This document shows positions 53,578 through 62,311 of a stretch of DNA of 64,000 bases, piece after piece. This stretch comes from JALZUR01 sp965205365 (GTDB taxonomy: Bacteria > Bdellovibrionota > Bdellovibrionia > Bdellovibrionales > UBA1609): positions 62,001 through 126,000 of the forward strand of contig CBDBGT010000011.1 in the NCBI GenBank assembly GCA_965205365.1, written 5' to 3'. Position 1 is the stretch's first letter. Each line of letters opens with the position of its first letter. The notes under the pieces were generated by a model. That model searched no databases, was not told the origin of the DNA, and saw nothing but the letters and a program-made list of their open reading frames with translations. The position numbers and the translations under genes are program-made.

Positions 53578-55248
53578 GTGAGTGTACGTAGTCCAATTTT
53601 TAGTTTACCAACCCATGAAGTAACCAATATGTCACCTGTCATTGGAGACCAGGATTTATATAAAAATGACCTGGCACTTCAAGAAGGCATTGTGAGTAAT
53701 GGTGCAGACTGGGCATCTAAACTTTTATTAGATTTTGGTAAGGAGGTAGGGTCTGAAGCAACAGTGGAGCTAGCAAATCAGGCAAATGAAAATCCACCTA
53801 AACTTTGTGCATTTGATCACAATGGTATGCGTATTAATCAGGTAAAATTTCATCCTGCCTATCATAGCCTTATGGACCTTGCTATTGGTAATGATTTGCC
53901 TACATTTGCTTGGAACAATATAAAAAAAGGCAATCATGTGGCTCATGGTGCCCTTAATTATTTGTTAAATCAGGTGGAGGGCGGTGTTCTTTGTCCCATG
54001 TCAATGACTTATTCTGTTATTCCAGCCTTAAAAGTAACAGCTAGTGTTGAAAAAGAGTGGCTGCCAAGGGTTTTAGCTCAAGAATATGATAAACGAGATA
54101 TTCCAGCTAAAGAGAAAAAGAGTGTGACCATTGGAATGTTTATGACAGAAAAGCAGGGAGGCTCTGATGTACGAGCAAATTCCACTCAAGCACGTCCTCA
54201 AGGGTGTAAACAGGGGGCTGGTGCTTCCTATATATTATCTGGTCACAAGTTTTTCTGTTCTGCACCTATGTCGGACGCCTTTTTAACCCTTGCTTATACG
54301 GGTAATGGACTCAGTTGTTTTGTTATGCCTCGATGGAAGCCTGATGGCACTCGAAATGGTCTTTATATTCAAAGGCTAAAAGATAAAATGGGGAATAGGT
54401 CTAATGCCTCTAGTGAAATAGAACTGGTTGAAGCTCATGGTGTTATGTTGGGCGAGGAAGGGAGAGGGGTTCGAACAATAATTGAAATGGTTAATGGCAA
54501 TAGGTATTATTGTGCTGTCGGGTCTGCGGGTTTGATGCGGCAAGCTCTTATACAGGCTTTGCATCATACAAACCATCGTATGGTTTTTGGAAAGAAACTT
54601 ATTCAACAATCATTAATGCGCAATGTTTTATCAGATATGGCAATTGAATCAGAGGCTGCAACAGCGTTGTTTTTACGCTTAGGGCGTAGCATTGGTGAAG
54701 GAGAACATGACTCAAAGGAGGCTGCTCTTGGACGAATAGGAACGGCAATTGGAAAATACTGGATTTGTAAGCGTGCATCTGGATTAGTGGGTGAAGCCTT
54801 AGAGTGTCTGGGGGGCTCGGGTTATGTTGAAGAAAGTATTTTGCCACGTCTTTATCGTGAAGCGCCATTAAATAGTATCTGGGAAGGTTCTAGTAATGTT
54901 ATTTGTTTGGATGTTTTAAGGGCTATGGGTGGTGATCCAAATATGATGCCAGCTTTTATATCTGAAATTAACCAGGCAAAAGGAGAAAACTCTCACTTAG
55001 ATGCTTTTATTAGAAACTTGCAGTCAGAAGTTAAAAACTTGGAATATTTAGAGACTTATGCTCGACGTATTACAGAAATGATGGCCTTGGCTTGGCAGGC
55101 ATCTCTTTTGGTTCAATTTAGCACCACTGCTATTTCTGATGCGTTTTGTTCTTCACGACTTGGGAATTATTGGTCTGGTGCTTATGGTTCTTTGTCAGGT
55201 AAGACAGATTTTAAGGCCATTCTTAATCGCACTCAAGGTCTGGCTTAA
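53578..55248 (+). CDS. AidB-like acyl-CoA dehydrogenase
   Basis: The 556-residue flavoprotein shows the AidB branch marks: GMFMTEKQGGSDVRANST, LSGHKFFCSAPMSDAFL, RLKDKMGNRSNASSEIEL, GLMRQALIQALHH, VFGKKLIQQSLMRN, CLGGSGYVEESILPRLYREAPLNSIWEGS and VICLDVLRA. AidB-type enzymes bind FAD and DNA and are tied to alkylation resistance, though oxidation of a branched acyl-CoA is also possible. GTG start behind GGAGG. A truncated second copy lies at 58-60 kb. Compared with neighbours its codons are a little richer in G and C, hinting at transfer. Confidence 0.88.
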   Translation: MSVRSPIFSLPTHEVTNMSPVIGDQDLYKNDLALQEGIVSNGADWASKLLLDFGKEVGSEATVELANQANENPPKLCAFDHNGMRINQVKFHPAYHSLMDLAIGNDLPTFAWNNIKKGNHVAHGALNYLLNQVEGGVLCPMSMTYSVIPALKVTASVEKEWLPRVLAQEYDKRDIPAKEKKSVTIGMFMTEKQGGSDVRANSTQARPQGCKQGAGASYILSGHKFFCSAPMSDAFLTLAYTGNGLSCFVMPRWKPDGTRNGLYIQRLKDKMGNRSNASSEIELVEAHGVMLGEEGRGVRTIIEMVNGNRYYCAVGSAGLMRQALIQALHHTNHRMVFGKKLIQQSLMRNVLSDMAIESEAATALFLRLGRSIGEGEHDSKEAALGRIGTAIGKYWICKRASGLVGEALECLGGSGYVEESILPRLYREAPLNSIWEGSSNVICLDVLRAMGGDPNMMPAFISEINQAKGENSHLDAFIRNLQSEVKNLEYLETYARRITEMMALAWQASLLVQFSTTAISDAFCSSRLGNYWSGAYGSLSGKTDFKAILNRTQGLA

Positions 55249-55256
55249 TGAGGCTA
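53908..55256 (+). repeat. Direct repeat, copy 1 (acyl-CoA dehydrogenase body)
   Basis: From GCTTGGAACAATATA to TAATGAGGCTA (1349 bp). The repeat recurs at 58060-60434 once the IS982-family insertion and one target copy are removed, with only a few substitutions. Confidence 0.92.
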
Positions 55257-55411
55257 TTTTATACCGTATAAACTCTAATACTCTATCTAATCCTATGAAT
55301 TAAAAAAATAGTTTTTTATATTTAACCTGAATTTAGACTTTAGTAACTGATGTTATACAAAGAGTCTAAACTACCGCACTTTCAATGGAAAAACGTAAGC
55401 GCCCTAAAACC

Positions 55412-56539
55412 CTGACTTTTACCCACAAATAGGTCTAGGTTTTATAATTTTAAAATCAAAATAATATTAAACTCCAAATTGATTTTAAGAATTGGAGTTT
55501 TTGTGAATATTAAAAATGAATTTAAAAATCCTCAACTTGGTGATAAAGGACTTAACCACAGACTTGAATACCTTGCTGAGGCTTTCAGTAAAAATAATGG
55601 TGAGTCTATCTCTTTTTCATGCCAAGATTGGAAATCTTCTAAGGCGGCTTATAGATTCTTTGATAATGACAACTTTCAGGCTGAAGAAATTCTCAAACCT
55701 CACATAAAACAAACGCTCAACAGAATGAATGCTCTAGATGAAAATGATATGTCTTTAATTTTACATGACTCAAGTGAAATAACTTTCTCAAAAAATAAAG
55801 TCTTTCAAGGCAACGCAGGATACTTAGGGTCCTACATAGATCATCGAAATGGTAAAGAGTACGATACACCAGGTTTAATGATATATTCATCTCTTGCTCT
55901 ATGAAGTAAAAGGGGAGTTCCTTTAGGTTTAGTGAATGAAAAAATGTGGTCTCGTGATTCTAAAAACAGAAGAAAAATAAGAAAAGCTGGAAAGTAAGTG
56001 CACATTTGTGACCGAGGTGCGGATATGTATGAGTTATTTTTTAATTGTATCAGTTTTGGTACAAACTTTTTAATTCGTGGAGTTCATGATAGGTGTACAT
56101 CAAGGAAGAGAAAGTGAACTGGTATAAACTTCGTTGGAATATAGAAGTGTATTTTAAGACGTTAAAATCAGGTTTTAGTGTAGAGAAAAGTCGTTTAAGG
56201 AGTTTAGAGAGGATCAAAAAGTATGTAGCGTTTACGAGTGTTTTAGCTTGGCGAATATTTTGGATTTCAAAGATTTCTAGAGTTGATTGCGAAGTAAATG
56301 CAGATCACTGTTTTACAAAAGAGGAACAAGTTTTGTTATCAAAATTAGAAGAGCAGTCAGGCAGGTTATGAGGAGCAAATGATAGCTTGGCAAAATTTGT
56401 AAAATCGTTTGCAAGACTAGGAGGTTATTTAGCAAGGAACTCTGACCCACCTCCAGGCCAACAAGTTCTGTGGAGGGCGATGATAAAATTTAATGATATT
56501 AAAACAGGTAATAACTTATGATTTGTGGGTAAAAGTCAG
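55412..56539 (+). mobile_element. Tn5/IS50-like IS4-family element, 1128 bp, decayed
   Basis: Inverted ends CTGACTTTTACCCACAAAT (55412-55430) and its complement (56521-56539) closely follow the Tn5 outer end (CTGACTCTTATACACAAGT). The transposase inside is broken. No 9-base target duplication is seen (flanks CCTAAAACC versus TTCATCAGC), so the flanks have been rearranged since insertion. Confidence 0.85.
55503..56371 (+). pseudogene. IS4-family (Tn5-like) transposase, inactivated
   Basis: The start is GTG 55503 behind GGAG. The N-terminal DNA-binding domain is intact (GLNHRLEYLAEAFSKNNGES, SFSCQDWKSSKAAYRFFDND), with the first catalytic region LILHDSSEITFS. TGA 55902-55904 breaks the frame, which then continues as KRGVPLGLVNEKMW to another stop. 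The second acidic motif is seen as VHICDRGADMYELF. A deletion removes the next stretch, and a final frame (56093-56371) carries NWYKLRWNIEVYFKTLKSGF with the catalytic Glu. At least two stops and a deletion make it dead. Confidence 0.87.
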
Positions 56540-56609
56540 TTCATCAGCCCCATTCTTTGTTTAAAATCATAAATTTGTTAAAGTGCGCTCCTTATGAGGA
56601 GGTTCATTA

Positions 56610-56699
56610 ATGGCAAAATTTAATCCAATACGTGATGAGTATATAGCCTATATTAAAAAACAAAAGATATCAGGTTTGAGCCTGCACATTAGTTTATAA
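56610..56699 (+). pseudogene. Short 5' gene fragment
   Basis: A good ribosome site (GAGGAGG) precedes ATG 56610. The 29 residues (MAKFNPIRDEYIAYIKKQ...) stop at TAA 56697-56699, overlapping the end of the nucleotidyltransferase gene on the other strand. It looks like the beginning of a gene cut off by rearrangement. I do not recognise it. Confidence 0.3.
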
Positions 56700-57378
56700 A
56701 TGTATTGATTCTATCCACTATAACTTGCTTTCGACCACTGAGATTATCTCTATCAGAAATATGAGCTTCTAATGATGAAATGAAATTTGAATTATTTGAA
56801 AACCCTGTTAATTCATTTTTTAAAAATTTCAAAAGTTTTGGTTCTGCTGTCTTCAAACGATTAACAATTGAGGAGCAGCCATCAAATAATGTGATAATAT
56901 CTTCTATATCATGACTCATTAAAAATTCGCCTTTACCTCTCCCCTTAAATGCTTCGATTTTAGTTGCAATAAGATACGGCAGATCGAAAATATTAATCTG
57001 ATAATTTTCTAAATTATATTTAATGGAGTTTTGAAAACCCTCTTTGTACCAAATGTTTGAAAATCCCAATATTTTCTCATCTGTTGGCATTACATCTAAA
57101 ATAAGAGAGCCCTTTTTAAACCGACACATGACCCCACTTTCGAAGTCTTCACTAAAACCAAGCTGACGTATTTTTTTTGAGAAAACTTCATAGTCTTCTC
57201 TGTGGGCAACTTCAACAACGCAATCAACATCTTCTGTGGCTCTAATTTGCACAAACTGCGGTTCAGTAATATAAAGAGAAATCGTTGACCCACCAAGAAA
57301 TACAATTTCATTGTTAACAGGGGCTAGTTCTTTAACCATTAACTTTAGAATATTAAGATGAATATCTACATTTTTCAT
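56689..57378 (-). CDS. AbiEii-like nucleotidyltransferase (toxin-type)
   Basis: The 229-residue nucleotidyltransferase-fold protein has NEIVFLGGSTISLYI (the GGS loop), RATEDVDCVVEV (the D-x-D metal site) and a later Asp (SLILDVMPTD). A helical half follows, with YLIATKIEAFKGRGKGEFLMSHDIEDI (the K.EAF..R....D..DI motif of AbiEii/DUF1814-like proteins). Second gene of a pair with an HTH protein, overlapping by one base. This is probably the toxin of a type IV-like toxin-antitoxin or abortive-infection module. Confidence 0.75.
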   Translation of the reverse strand: MKNVDIHLNILKLMVKELAPVNNEIVFLGGSTISLYITEPQFVQIRATEDVDCVVEVAHREDYEVFSKKIRQLGFSEDFESGVMCRFKKGSLILDVMPTDEKILGFSNIWYKEGFQNSIKYNLENYQINIFDLPYLIATKIEAFKGRGKGEFLMSHDIEDIITLFDGCSSIVNRLKTAEPKLLKFLKNELTGFSNNSNFISSLEAHISDRDNLSGRKQVIVDRINTFIN

Positions 57379-57893
57379 TAAGCTCTCTTTATAATTTTAC
57401 TCAATTCTTCTGCCGCAATATTTTTTTCTCTAGCACGGCCAGCTCTTACCATCTCCACTAATGATGCCAAAGTATAAAGCTTGTCATCTTTAAGACAGGC
57501 AATAGGGAAACTTGGATGAATGGGTTTAAGCACAATACCACGAATTGATCCTTCGGGGTGTGCCCAGACATATAATTCATCGTCCTTGTATTTGACATAT
57601 TTAAAACCTGGCTTTGCAAAACTTGTTGGTATACCTGCTGCTATAGCTCCTATTTGTGCGGGAAAAATATATTTAAGTCCATGAACTAAAAACTCCAGAC
57701 TTGCCTCTGTATTAACCTGTCCATTTGAACTTAATAATTCTGCATATTTTAAGCGCTTCAAACCCATACTGATTTCAGTTTGACTGATTTCTAAACTCCG
57801 AGCAATGGATTGCTGATTATCATTTTCTGACTTAACCAGAAGCTTTAACAGTAGCAGTACATCTTGAGATTTTATTCTATGAAAGTTTCTCAT
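57378..57893 (-). CDS. Helix-turn-helix partner protein (AbiEi-like antitoxin)
   Basis: The 171-residue protein has an N-terminal winged HTH (SQDVLLLLKLLVKSEND, QQSIARSLEISQTEISMGLKRL) and an unfamiliar C-terminal domain (KYIFPAQIGAIAAGIPTSFA...GSIRGIVLKP). ATG 57893 is preferred; the open frame runs to TTG 57929, which lies inside the palindromic operator. Its position upstream of, and overlap with, the nucleotidyltransferase gene suggests that it represses the operon and neutralises the toxin. Confidence 0.7.
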   Translation of the reverse strand: MRNFHRIKSQDVLLLLKLLVKSENDNQQSIARSLEISQTEISMGLKRLKYAELLSSNGQVNTEASLEFLVHGLKYIFPAQIGAIAAGIPTSFAKPGFKYVKYKDDELYVWAHPEGSIRGIVLKPIHPSFPIACLKDDKLYTLASLVEMVRAGRAREKNIAAEELSKIIKRA

Positions 57894-57912
57894 AACAGTT
57901 AATATATCGATA

Positions 57913-57947
57913 TTTATTGCATATTGCAATATGCAATATGCAATAAA
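57913..57947. promoter_or_regulatory. Palindromic operator of the AbiE-like operon
   Basis: TTTATTGCATATTGCA (57913-57928) is the exact complement of TGCAATATGCAATAAA (57932-57947), with a 3-base spacer. It sits 20 bases upstream of the HTH gene's ATG. Within each arm TTGCAT/ATTGCA-type half sites recur, suggesting that two dimers bind. It is very likely the target of the HTH protein. Confidence 0.7.
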
Positions 57948-59026
57948 TTGGACCTAGAATCACACAAACTACTTAAAAACTTAGTATTTTTAATAATTTA
58001 TAAAGAAGATTGTAATGACCTATTTTAAGACGTTTGGCCTAGTAATGAGCTTATTTTTAGCTTGGAACAATATAAAAAAAGGCAATCATGTGGCTCATGG
58101 TGCCCTTAATTATTTGTTAAATCAGGTGGAGGGCGGTGTTCTTTGTCCCATGTCAATGACTTATTCTGTTATTCCAGCCTTAAAAGTAACAGCTAGTGTT
58201 GAAAAAGAGTGGCTGCCAAGGGTTTTAGCTCAAGAATATGATAAACGAGATATTCCAGCTAAAGAGAAAAAGAGTGTGACCATTGGAATGTTTATGACAG
58301 AAAAGCAGGGAGGCTCTGATGTACGAGCAAATTCCACTCAAGCACGTCCTCAAGGGTGTAAACAGGGGGCTGGTGCTTCCTATATATTATCTGGTCACAA
58401 GTTTTTCTGTTCTGCACCTATGTCGGACGCCTTTTTAACCCTTGCTTATACGGGTAATGGACTCAGTTGTTTTGTTATGCCTCGATGGAAGCCTGATGGC
58501 ACTCGAAATGGTCTTTATATTCAAAGGCTAAAAGATAAAATGGGGAATAGGTCTAATGCCTCTAGTGAAATAGAACTGGTTGAAGCTCATGGTGTTATGT
58601 TGGGCGAGGAAGGGAGAGGGGTTCGAACAATAATTGAAATGGTTAATGGCAATAGGTATTATTGTGCTGTCGGGTCTGCGGGTTTGATGCGGCAAGCTCT
58701 TATACAGGCTTTGCATCATACAAACCATCGTATGGTTTTTGGAAAGAAACTTATTCAACAATCATTAATGCGCAATGTTTTATCAGATATGGCAATTGAA
58801 TCAGAGGCTGCAACAGCGTTGTTTTTACGCTTAGGGCGTAGCATTGGTGAAGGAGAACATGACTCAAAGGAGGCTGCTCTTGGACGAATAGGAACGGCAA
58901 TTGGAAAATACTGGATTTGTAAGCGTGCATCTGGATTAGTGGGTGAAGCCTTAGAGTGTCTGGGGGGCTCGGGTTATGTTGAAGAAAGTATTTTGCCACG
59001 TCTTTATCGTGAAGCGCCATTAAATA

Positions 59027-60046
59027 ACCCGAGTTCGGACTTTCTAAACCTACTGAAGCAGCCTTTCTTCAAGTACTTGAAGTCTAATAGAGGGTTTTCT
59101 TGGACGCAAACAGTACGCCGTTAGTGCCGAAAGTAAATTTACCACAAAGTTTTTTGGGCTTCGGTGTCTTGAGTGTTCAAGATGAAATTCCTCCTTTAAA
59201 ATCCCAAAAGCAGTTTCAACAATGTACCTTTTCCTCAGGAGTAGTTTATCAAAAAGAGGAACAAACTTATTTTTCATATTGGATTTAAGATTTGTTATGA
59301 CTTGAACCCCTTTACTCATCAATTTTTCAAATAGCTTTTGGGATATATATCCTTTGTCTCCAAACAATTTTCCAAAAATATTCTCAGCTAAACCCTCTAC
59401 AGGCTTTGTATCATGAACATTTCCTGGGGTTATGGTAAAACTTAAGAGCTCCCCTTTGTGAGAAATTACTATGTGAACTTTAAAACCAAAGAACCAGCCC
59501 ATTGTTGATTTCCCACGTTTTGCAAGTCCTTTAAAGGTTTTGTGACGACCGATTCTTTTGTTATTACAAACAACAATGGGACTGGAGTCTACAACAGATA
59601 TTCCTGTGCAAATATTTGATTGCATAAGTGAGTGTAAAAAAATAAGAATTTGAGGTGCTGAAGATTTTTTAAGTTCTACAAACCTATTGTAGGACAAGAG
59701 TTTTGGGAAATAAGGTTTTAGAAATTTTTGAACATAACCTGTATAGAAAGCTTTAAAATTTCTGAAGCCGGAAAATTGGAATAATAAACAGATGGTGATG
59801 ACTTCAGACTCAGATAACGCAGATGGAAAACCTCTCTTTCTTTTGCTGGGTATGAGTTTGGACTGTTCTTTGTTTAACCCTAAAATAAAGTCGTCAACAA
59901 GAGTAAAAACTTCTATAATTTGATTTTCTTCGATCATTCCCGGCTCCTTTTTGCAGATCAGTAAAAAACAACTAAATCTTACAAAAGGCTGGGATGATCT
60001 TTTATTTATCCAGCACTTAGGTCCTGAAAAAAGTTCGAACTCGGGT
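59027..60046 (-). mobile_element. IS982-family insertion sequence, 1020 bp
   Basis: Termini are ACCCGAGTTCGGACTTT (left) and ACCCGAGTTCGAACTTT (right, reversed). The target duplication TAAATA lies at 59021-59026 and 60047-60052. The intact transposase is on the minus strand. Its ends resemble those of the 30.5-kb element (ACCTGAGTTCGGCG), so the two belong to one group. Confidence 0.92.
59050..59937 (-). CDS. IS982-family transposase (copy 2)
   Basis: The 295-residue intact transposase has ISVVDSSPIVVC (Asp), FGDKGYISQKLF (Asp), RYIVETAFGILKEEFHLEHS (Glu) and the shared KSTMGWFFGFKVHI. It starts MIEENQIIEVFTLVDDF. It is clearly related to 30507-31406, but not a recent duplicate of it. Confidence 0.93.
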   Translation of the reverse strand: MIEENQIIEVFTLVDDFILGLNKEQSKLIPSKRKRGFPSALSESEVITICLLFQFSGFRNFKAFYTGYVQKFLKPYFPKLLSYNRFVELKKSSAPQILIFLHSLMQSNICTGISVVDSSPIVVCNNKRIGRHKTFKGLAKRGKSTMGWFFGFKVHIVISHKGELLSFTITPGNVHDTKPVEGLAENIFGKLFGDKGYISQKLFEKLMSKGVQVITNLKSNMKNKFVPLFDKLLLRKRYIVETAFGILKEEFHLEHSRHRSPKNFVVNLLSALTAYCLRPRKPSIRLQVLEERLLQ

Positions 60047-60476
60047 TAAATAGTATCTGGGAAGGTTCTAGTAATGTTATTTGTTTGGATGTTTTAAGGG
60101 CTATGGGTGGTGATCCAAATATGATGCCAGCTTTTATATCTGAAATTAACCAGGCAAAAGGAGAAAACTCTCACTTAGATGCTTTTATTAGAAACTTGCA
60201 GTCAGAAGTTAAAAACTTGGAATATTTAGAGACTTATGCTCGACGTATTACAGAAATGATGGTCTTGGCTTGGCAGGCATCTCTTTTGGTTCAATTTAGC
60301 ACCACTGCTATTTCTAATGCGTTTTGTTCTTCACGACTTGGGAATTATTGGTCTGGTGCTTATGGTTCTTTGTCAGGTAAGACAGATTTTAAGGCCATTC
60401 TTAATCGCACTCAAGGTCTTGCCTAATGAGGCTAGTAGGGGCTTTTATAAAGATTTATGGGTTTAAATATTAAAAA

Positions 60477-60505
60477 GAAGGGTTATAAAAGACCCTTCCT
60501 TTTAA
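60477..60505 (+). terminator. Terminator after the second acyl-CoA dehydrogenase copy
   Basis: GAAGGGT (60477-60483) pairs with ACCCTTC (60492-60498), then CTTTTAAT. A short but plausible rho-independent terminator lying between convergent genes. Confidence 0.6.
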
Positions 60506-60530
60506 TATATTCTCTTAAAGCATTTCTTCA

Positions 60531-61082
60531 TTAATACCTGCTGTTAAGCCACCAGAGTGCTCCAGTGATTGTACCCGTTACTACACCCGTTACTAAGGCT
60601 TCTTTATAAGTAAGTTGACGCTGCTGGTACCGGTGCTGGTAAGTCCATACATTATCATGAAACCTTTGTTGATCTATATAGTAGTATGAACCTGTCCAAA
60701 CAAGATAACCAAGATTCCTGTCACCTTGATCTATACATACTTCTCCATAGTTGTTAGGGAAAGTGTGATAGTTAGGGTTGACACCATTATACTGTTGATT
60801 ATAACTATAACTTTCACCATAATTGTAGTTATGGTCCATTCTAGCTACAACTTGATTTGATGTACAGGAAGCCCTTCTAGTAGGAGCAAGGAGGTGGCAA
60901 GCTCTTGTATCAGTTTGAGAATATTGCCAAGTCCGTCCGTTATTTATTGTATGTGGGTTGTTAGGGCAGGGAATTGTTGTCACAGTAGTATTGCTATTGT
61001 TACCGCCTCCGCAGCCTGTAAATAAGCTTAAAGCTATGCTTGTAATGATAGTTGTTATTTTAATACGTCTTTTCATATTCAA
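60531..61082 (-). CDS. Small lipoprotein, Tyr/Asn/Gln-rich
   Basis: The 183-residue protein has a lipobox (LSLFTGCGGG, Cys near residue 24), so it is lipid-anchored by Lgt and Lsp. The mature part is rich in Tyr, Asn and Gln (NYNYGESYSYNQQYNG) and has several Cys and a C-terminal hydrophobic stretch (LVTGVVTGTITGALWW). It resembles low-complexity envelope lipoproteins of predatory or soil bacteria; function unknown. Next to another lipoprotein gene, transcribed divergently. Confidence 0.7.
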   Translation of the reverse strand: MNMKRRIKITTIITSIALSLFTGCGGGNNSNTTVTTIPCPNNPHTINNGRTWQYSQTDTRACHLLAPTRRASCTSNQVVARMDHNYNYGESYSYNQQYNGVNPNYHTFPNNYGEVCIDQGDRNLGYLVWTGSYYYIDQQRFHDNVWTYQHRYQQRQLTYKEALVTGVVTGTITGALWWLNSRY

Positions 61083-61300
61083 TCACCTCATGAACACTAG
61101 AGCAATGGGTGTGCCAACTTTGAAATGGCAATATTTTCATTTTTAAGATATTTAAAGTGACTAGAATTGTTATGTCTAAAAATCCAGTGACAGTTTACGG
61201 CTGTAAAAACTTTTAACACTGAGTTCGAATATATAGGTGGTAGGGGTGGTAAAGCTTTTGCAGTGTAGTTTAGAGTACATAAAGTTTACCTGGGGGTATC

Positions 61301-62071
61301 ATGAAAACATCAAGACTATTAATAATATCAATAACCAGTTTATTTTTAATCAATTGTGGAGGTAATAAGGGTACTTATGAGGCTCAGCTGACAAATGGAT
61401 TAGAACTAAGAGGTACACCTGTTGCTCAAGCTCAAGGTACTCAAGAAATAAATGCAGTGAGTCCTAATAAGGTCACTTGGGGTAGAATTTTTATTGATTC
61501 AGAGTGGAGGCAGGATACTCAAGCAGATTTTTATAGGCATTTAAAAAGTTTTTTAAGTCCTCAAATATTAGAATCAGAAGTTGGTGAGGTTAGTGGAAAT
61601 GAAACAAGCTCTGAAACAGGCATTGCTTTTTGGGGTCAGGGTATTAAATATAATCAAGGTTTAATTACTCCAGGAGGAAATTTAATTGATGGAGAAAATA
61701 TTTTTAACCCTGATACAGCAGAATTAAGAATTTCCATATATCAAAAGAAAAATGGGTCTGTTCAAGAAATTCCTATACATTTTAATGATGCTTTAAACGG
61801 AAAAGCATCTGGGCAATTAATAGACTCATTGGTAAGAAGTAGTGACAATTACGTTCAGTTAACTTTTGCTGATTCTTTTGGGAAAATAAGTTTAAGTGGT
61901 TTTATAAGTTCTCAAGATATAAATGGCATAGCTTATTATGAGGGTCAGGTTCTTTTTAGAAATATTCTTAAAAAGAATATTGATGGCAGTTTTATAAATG
62001 TTGGCCATCAGCCTGAAGTTTTAGGTAAGTTTAAAGTTCAAGTTTGTGGATTTTTTCAATGTACTAGATAG
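61301..62071 (+). CDS. Lipoprotein of unknown function
   Basis: The 256-residue protein has a signal peptide and lipobox SLFLINCGGN (Cys near 19). The mature protein has no recognised domain. It contains WGRIFIDSEWRQDTQADFYRH and beta-rich stretches (DNYVQLTFADSFGKISLSGF) and ends with a Cys pair VCGFFQC. The gene is followed by a strong terminator, so it is monocistronic. Confidence 0.7.
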   Translation: MKTSRLLIISITSLFLINCGGNKGTYEAQLTNGLELRGTPVAQAQGTQEINAVSPNKVTWGRIFIDSEWRQDTQADFYRHLKSFLSPQILESEVGEVSGNETSSETGIAFWGQGIKYNQGLITPGGNLIDGENIFNPDTAELRISIYQKKNGSVQEIPIHFNDALNGKASGQLIDSLVRSSDNYVQLTFADSFGKISLSGFISSQDINGIAYYEGQVLFRNILKKNIDGSFINVGHQPEVLGKFKVQVCGFFQCTR

Positions 62072-62131
62072 TTGAGTTAACTGACCTTTTGAATTTTTTT
62101 AAAGTTATTATAATGAAATTTTAATGGTAAT

Positions 62132-62161
62132 AAAAGTAACAATTTTTGTTACTTTTTAAAT
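62132..62161 (+). terminator. Rho-independent terminator after the lipoprotein gene
   Basis: AAAAGTAACAA (62132-62142) pairs with TTGTTACTTTT (62146-62156) across a 3-base loop and continues into T then A runs. A good intrinsic terminator, probably bidirectional. Confidence 0.85.
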
Positions 62162-62311
62162 TTTAAGAGCAAACTTAGAACTTAAAAAATGCCTTGAAAA
62201 AGCTGTACTATCTAGTTTTTGTCTAAAAGTAGTGTTTTTTAAATAGTTATAATTCCTATAAAATAAGCAAAGTATTTGATAAGCTTAAGTTTGTGATTTA
62301 GCCTTATTTTT

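Larger units (their letters stand above)
58015..60426 (+). pseudogene. Second AidB-like acyl-CoA dehydrogenase: truncated and split by an IS982-family element
   Basis: From 58060 it repeats 53908-55256. The first ~110 residues are replaced by 15 residues from an unrelated ATG (MTYFKTFGLVMSLFL), joined in frame at AWNNIKKG. After LPRLYREAPLN the IS982-family element interrupts. The remainder (SIWEGSSNVICLDVL to RTQGLA) lies at 60053-60426. The copy lacks its N-terminal domain and is split, so no active enzyme is expected. The few substitutions point to a recent duplication. Confidence 0.9.

Noticed and set aside
55412..56539. Tn5-like element as an active transposon carrying the AbiE-like genes
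   Set aside because: The transposase is broken, there is only one element, and no second end lies beyond the AbiE-like pair, so it is not a composite transposon as seen here.
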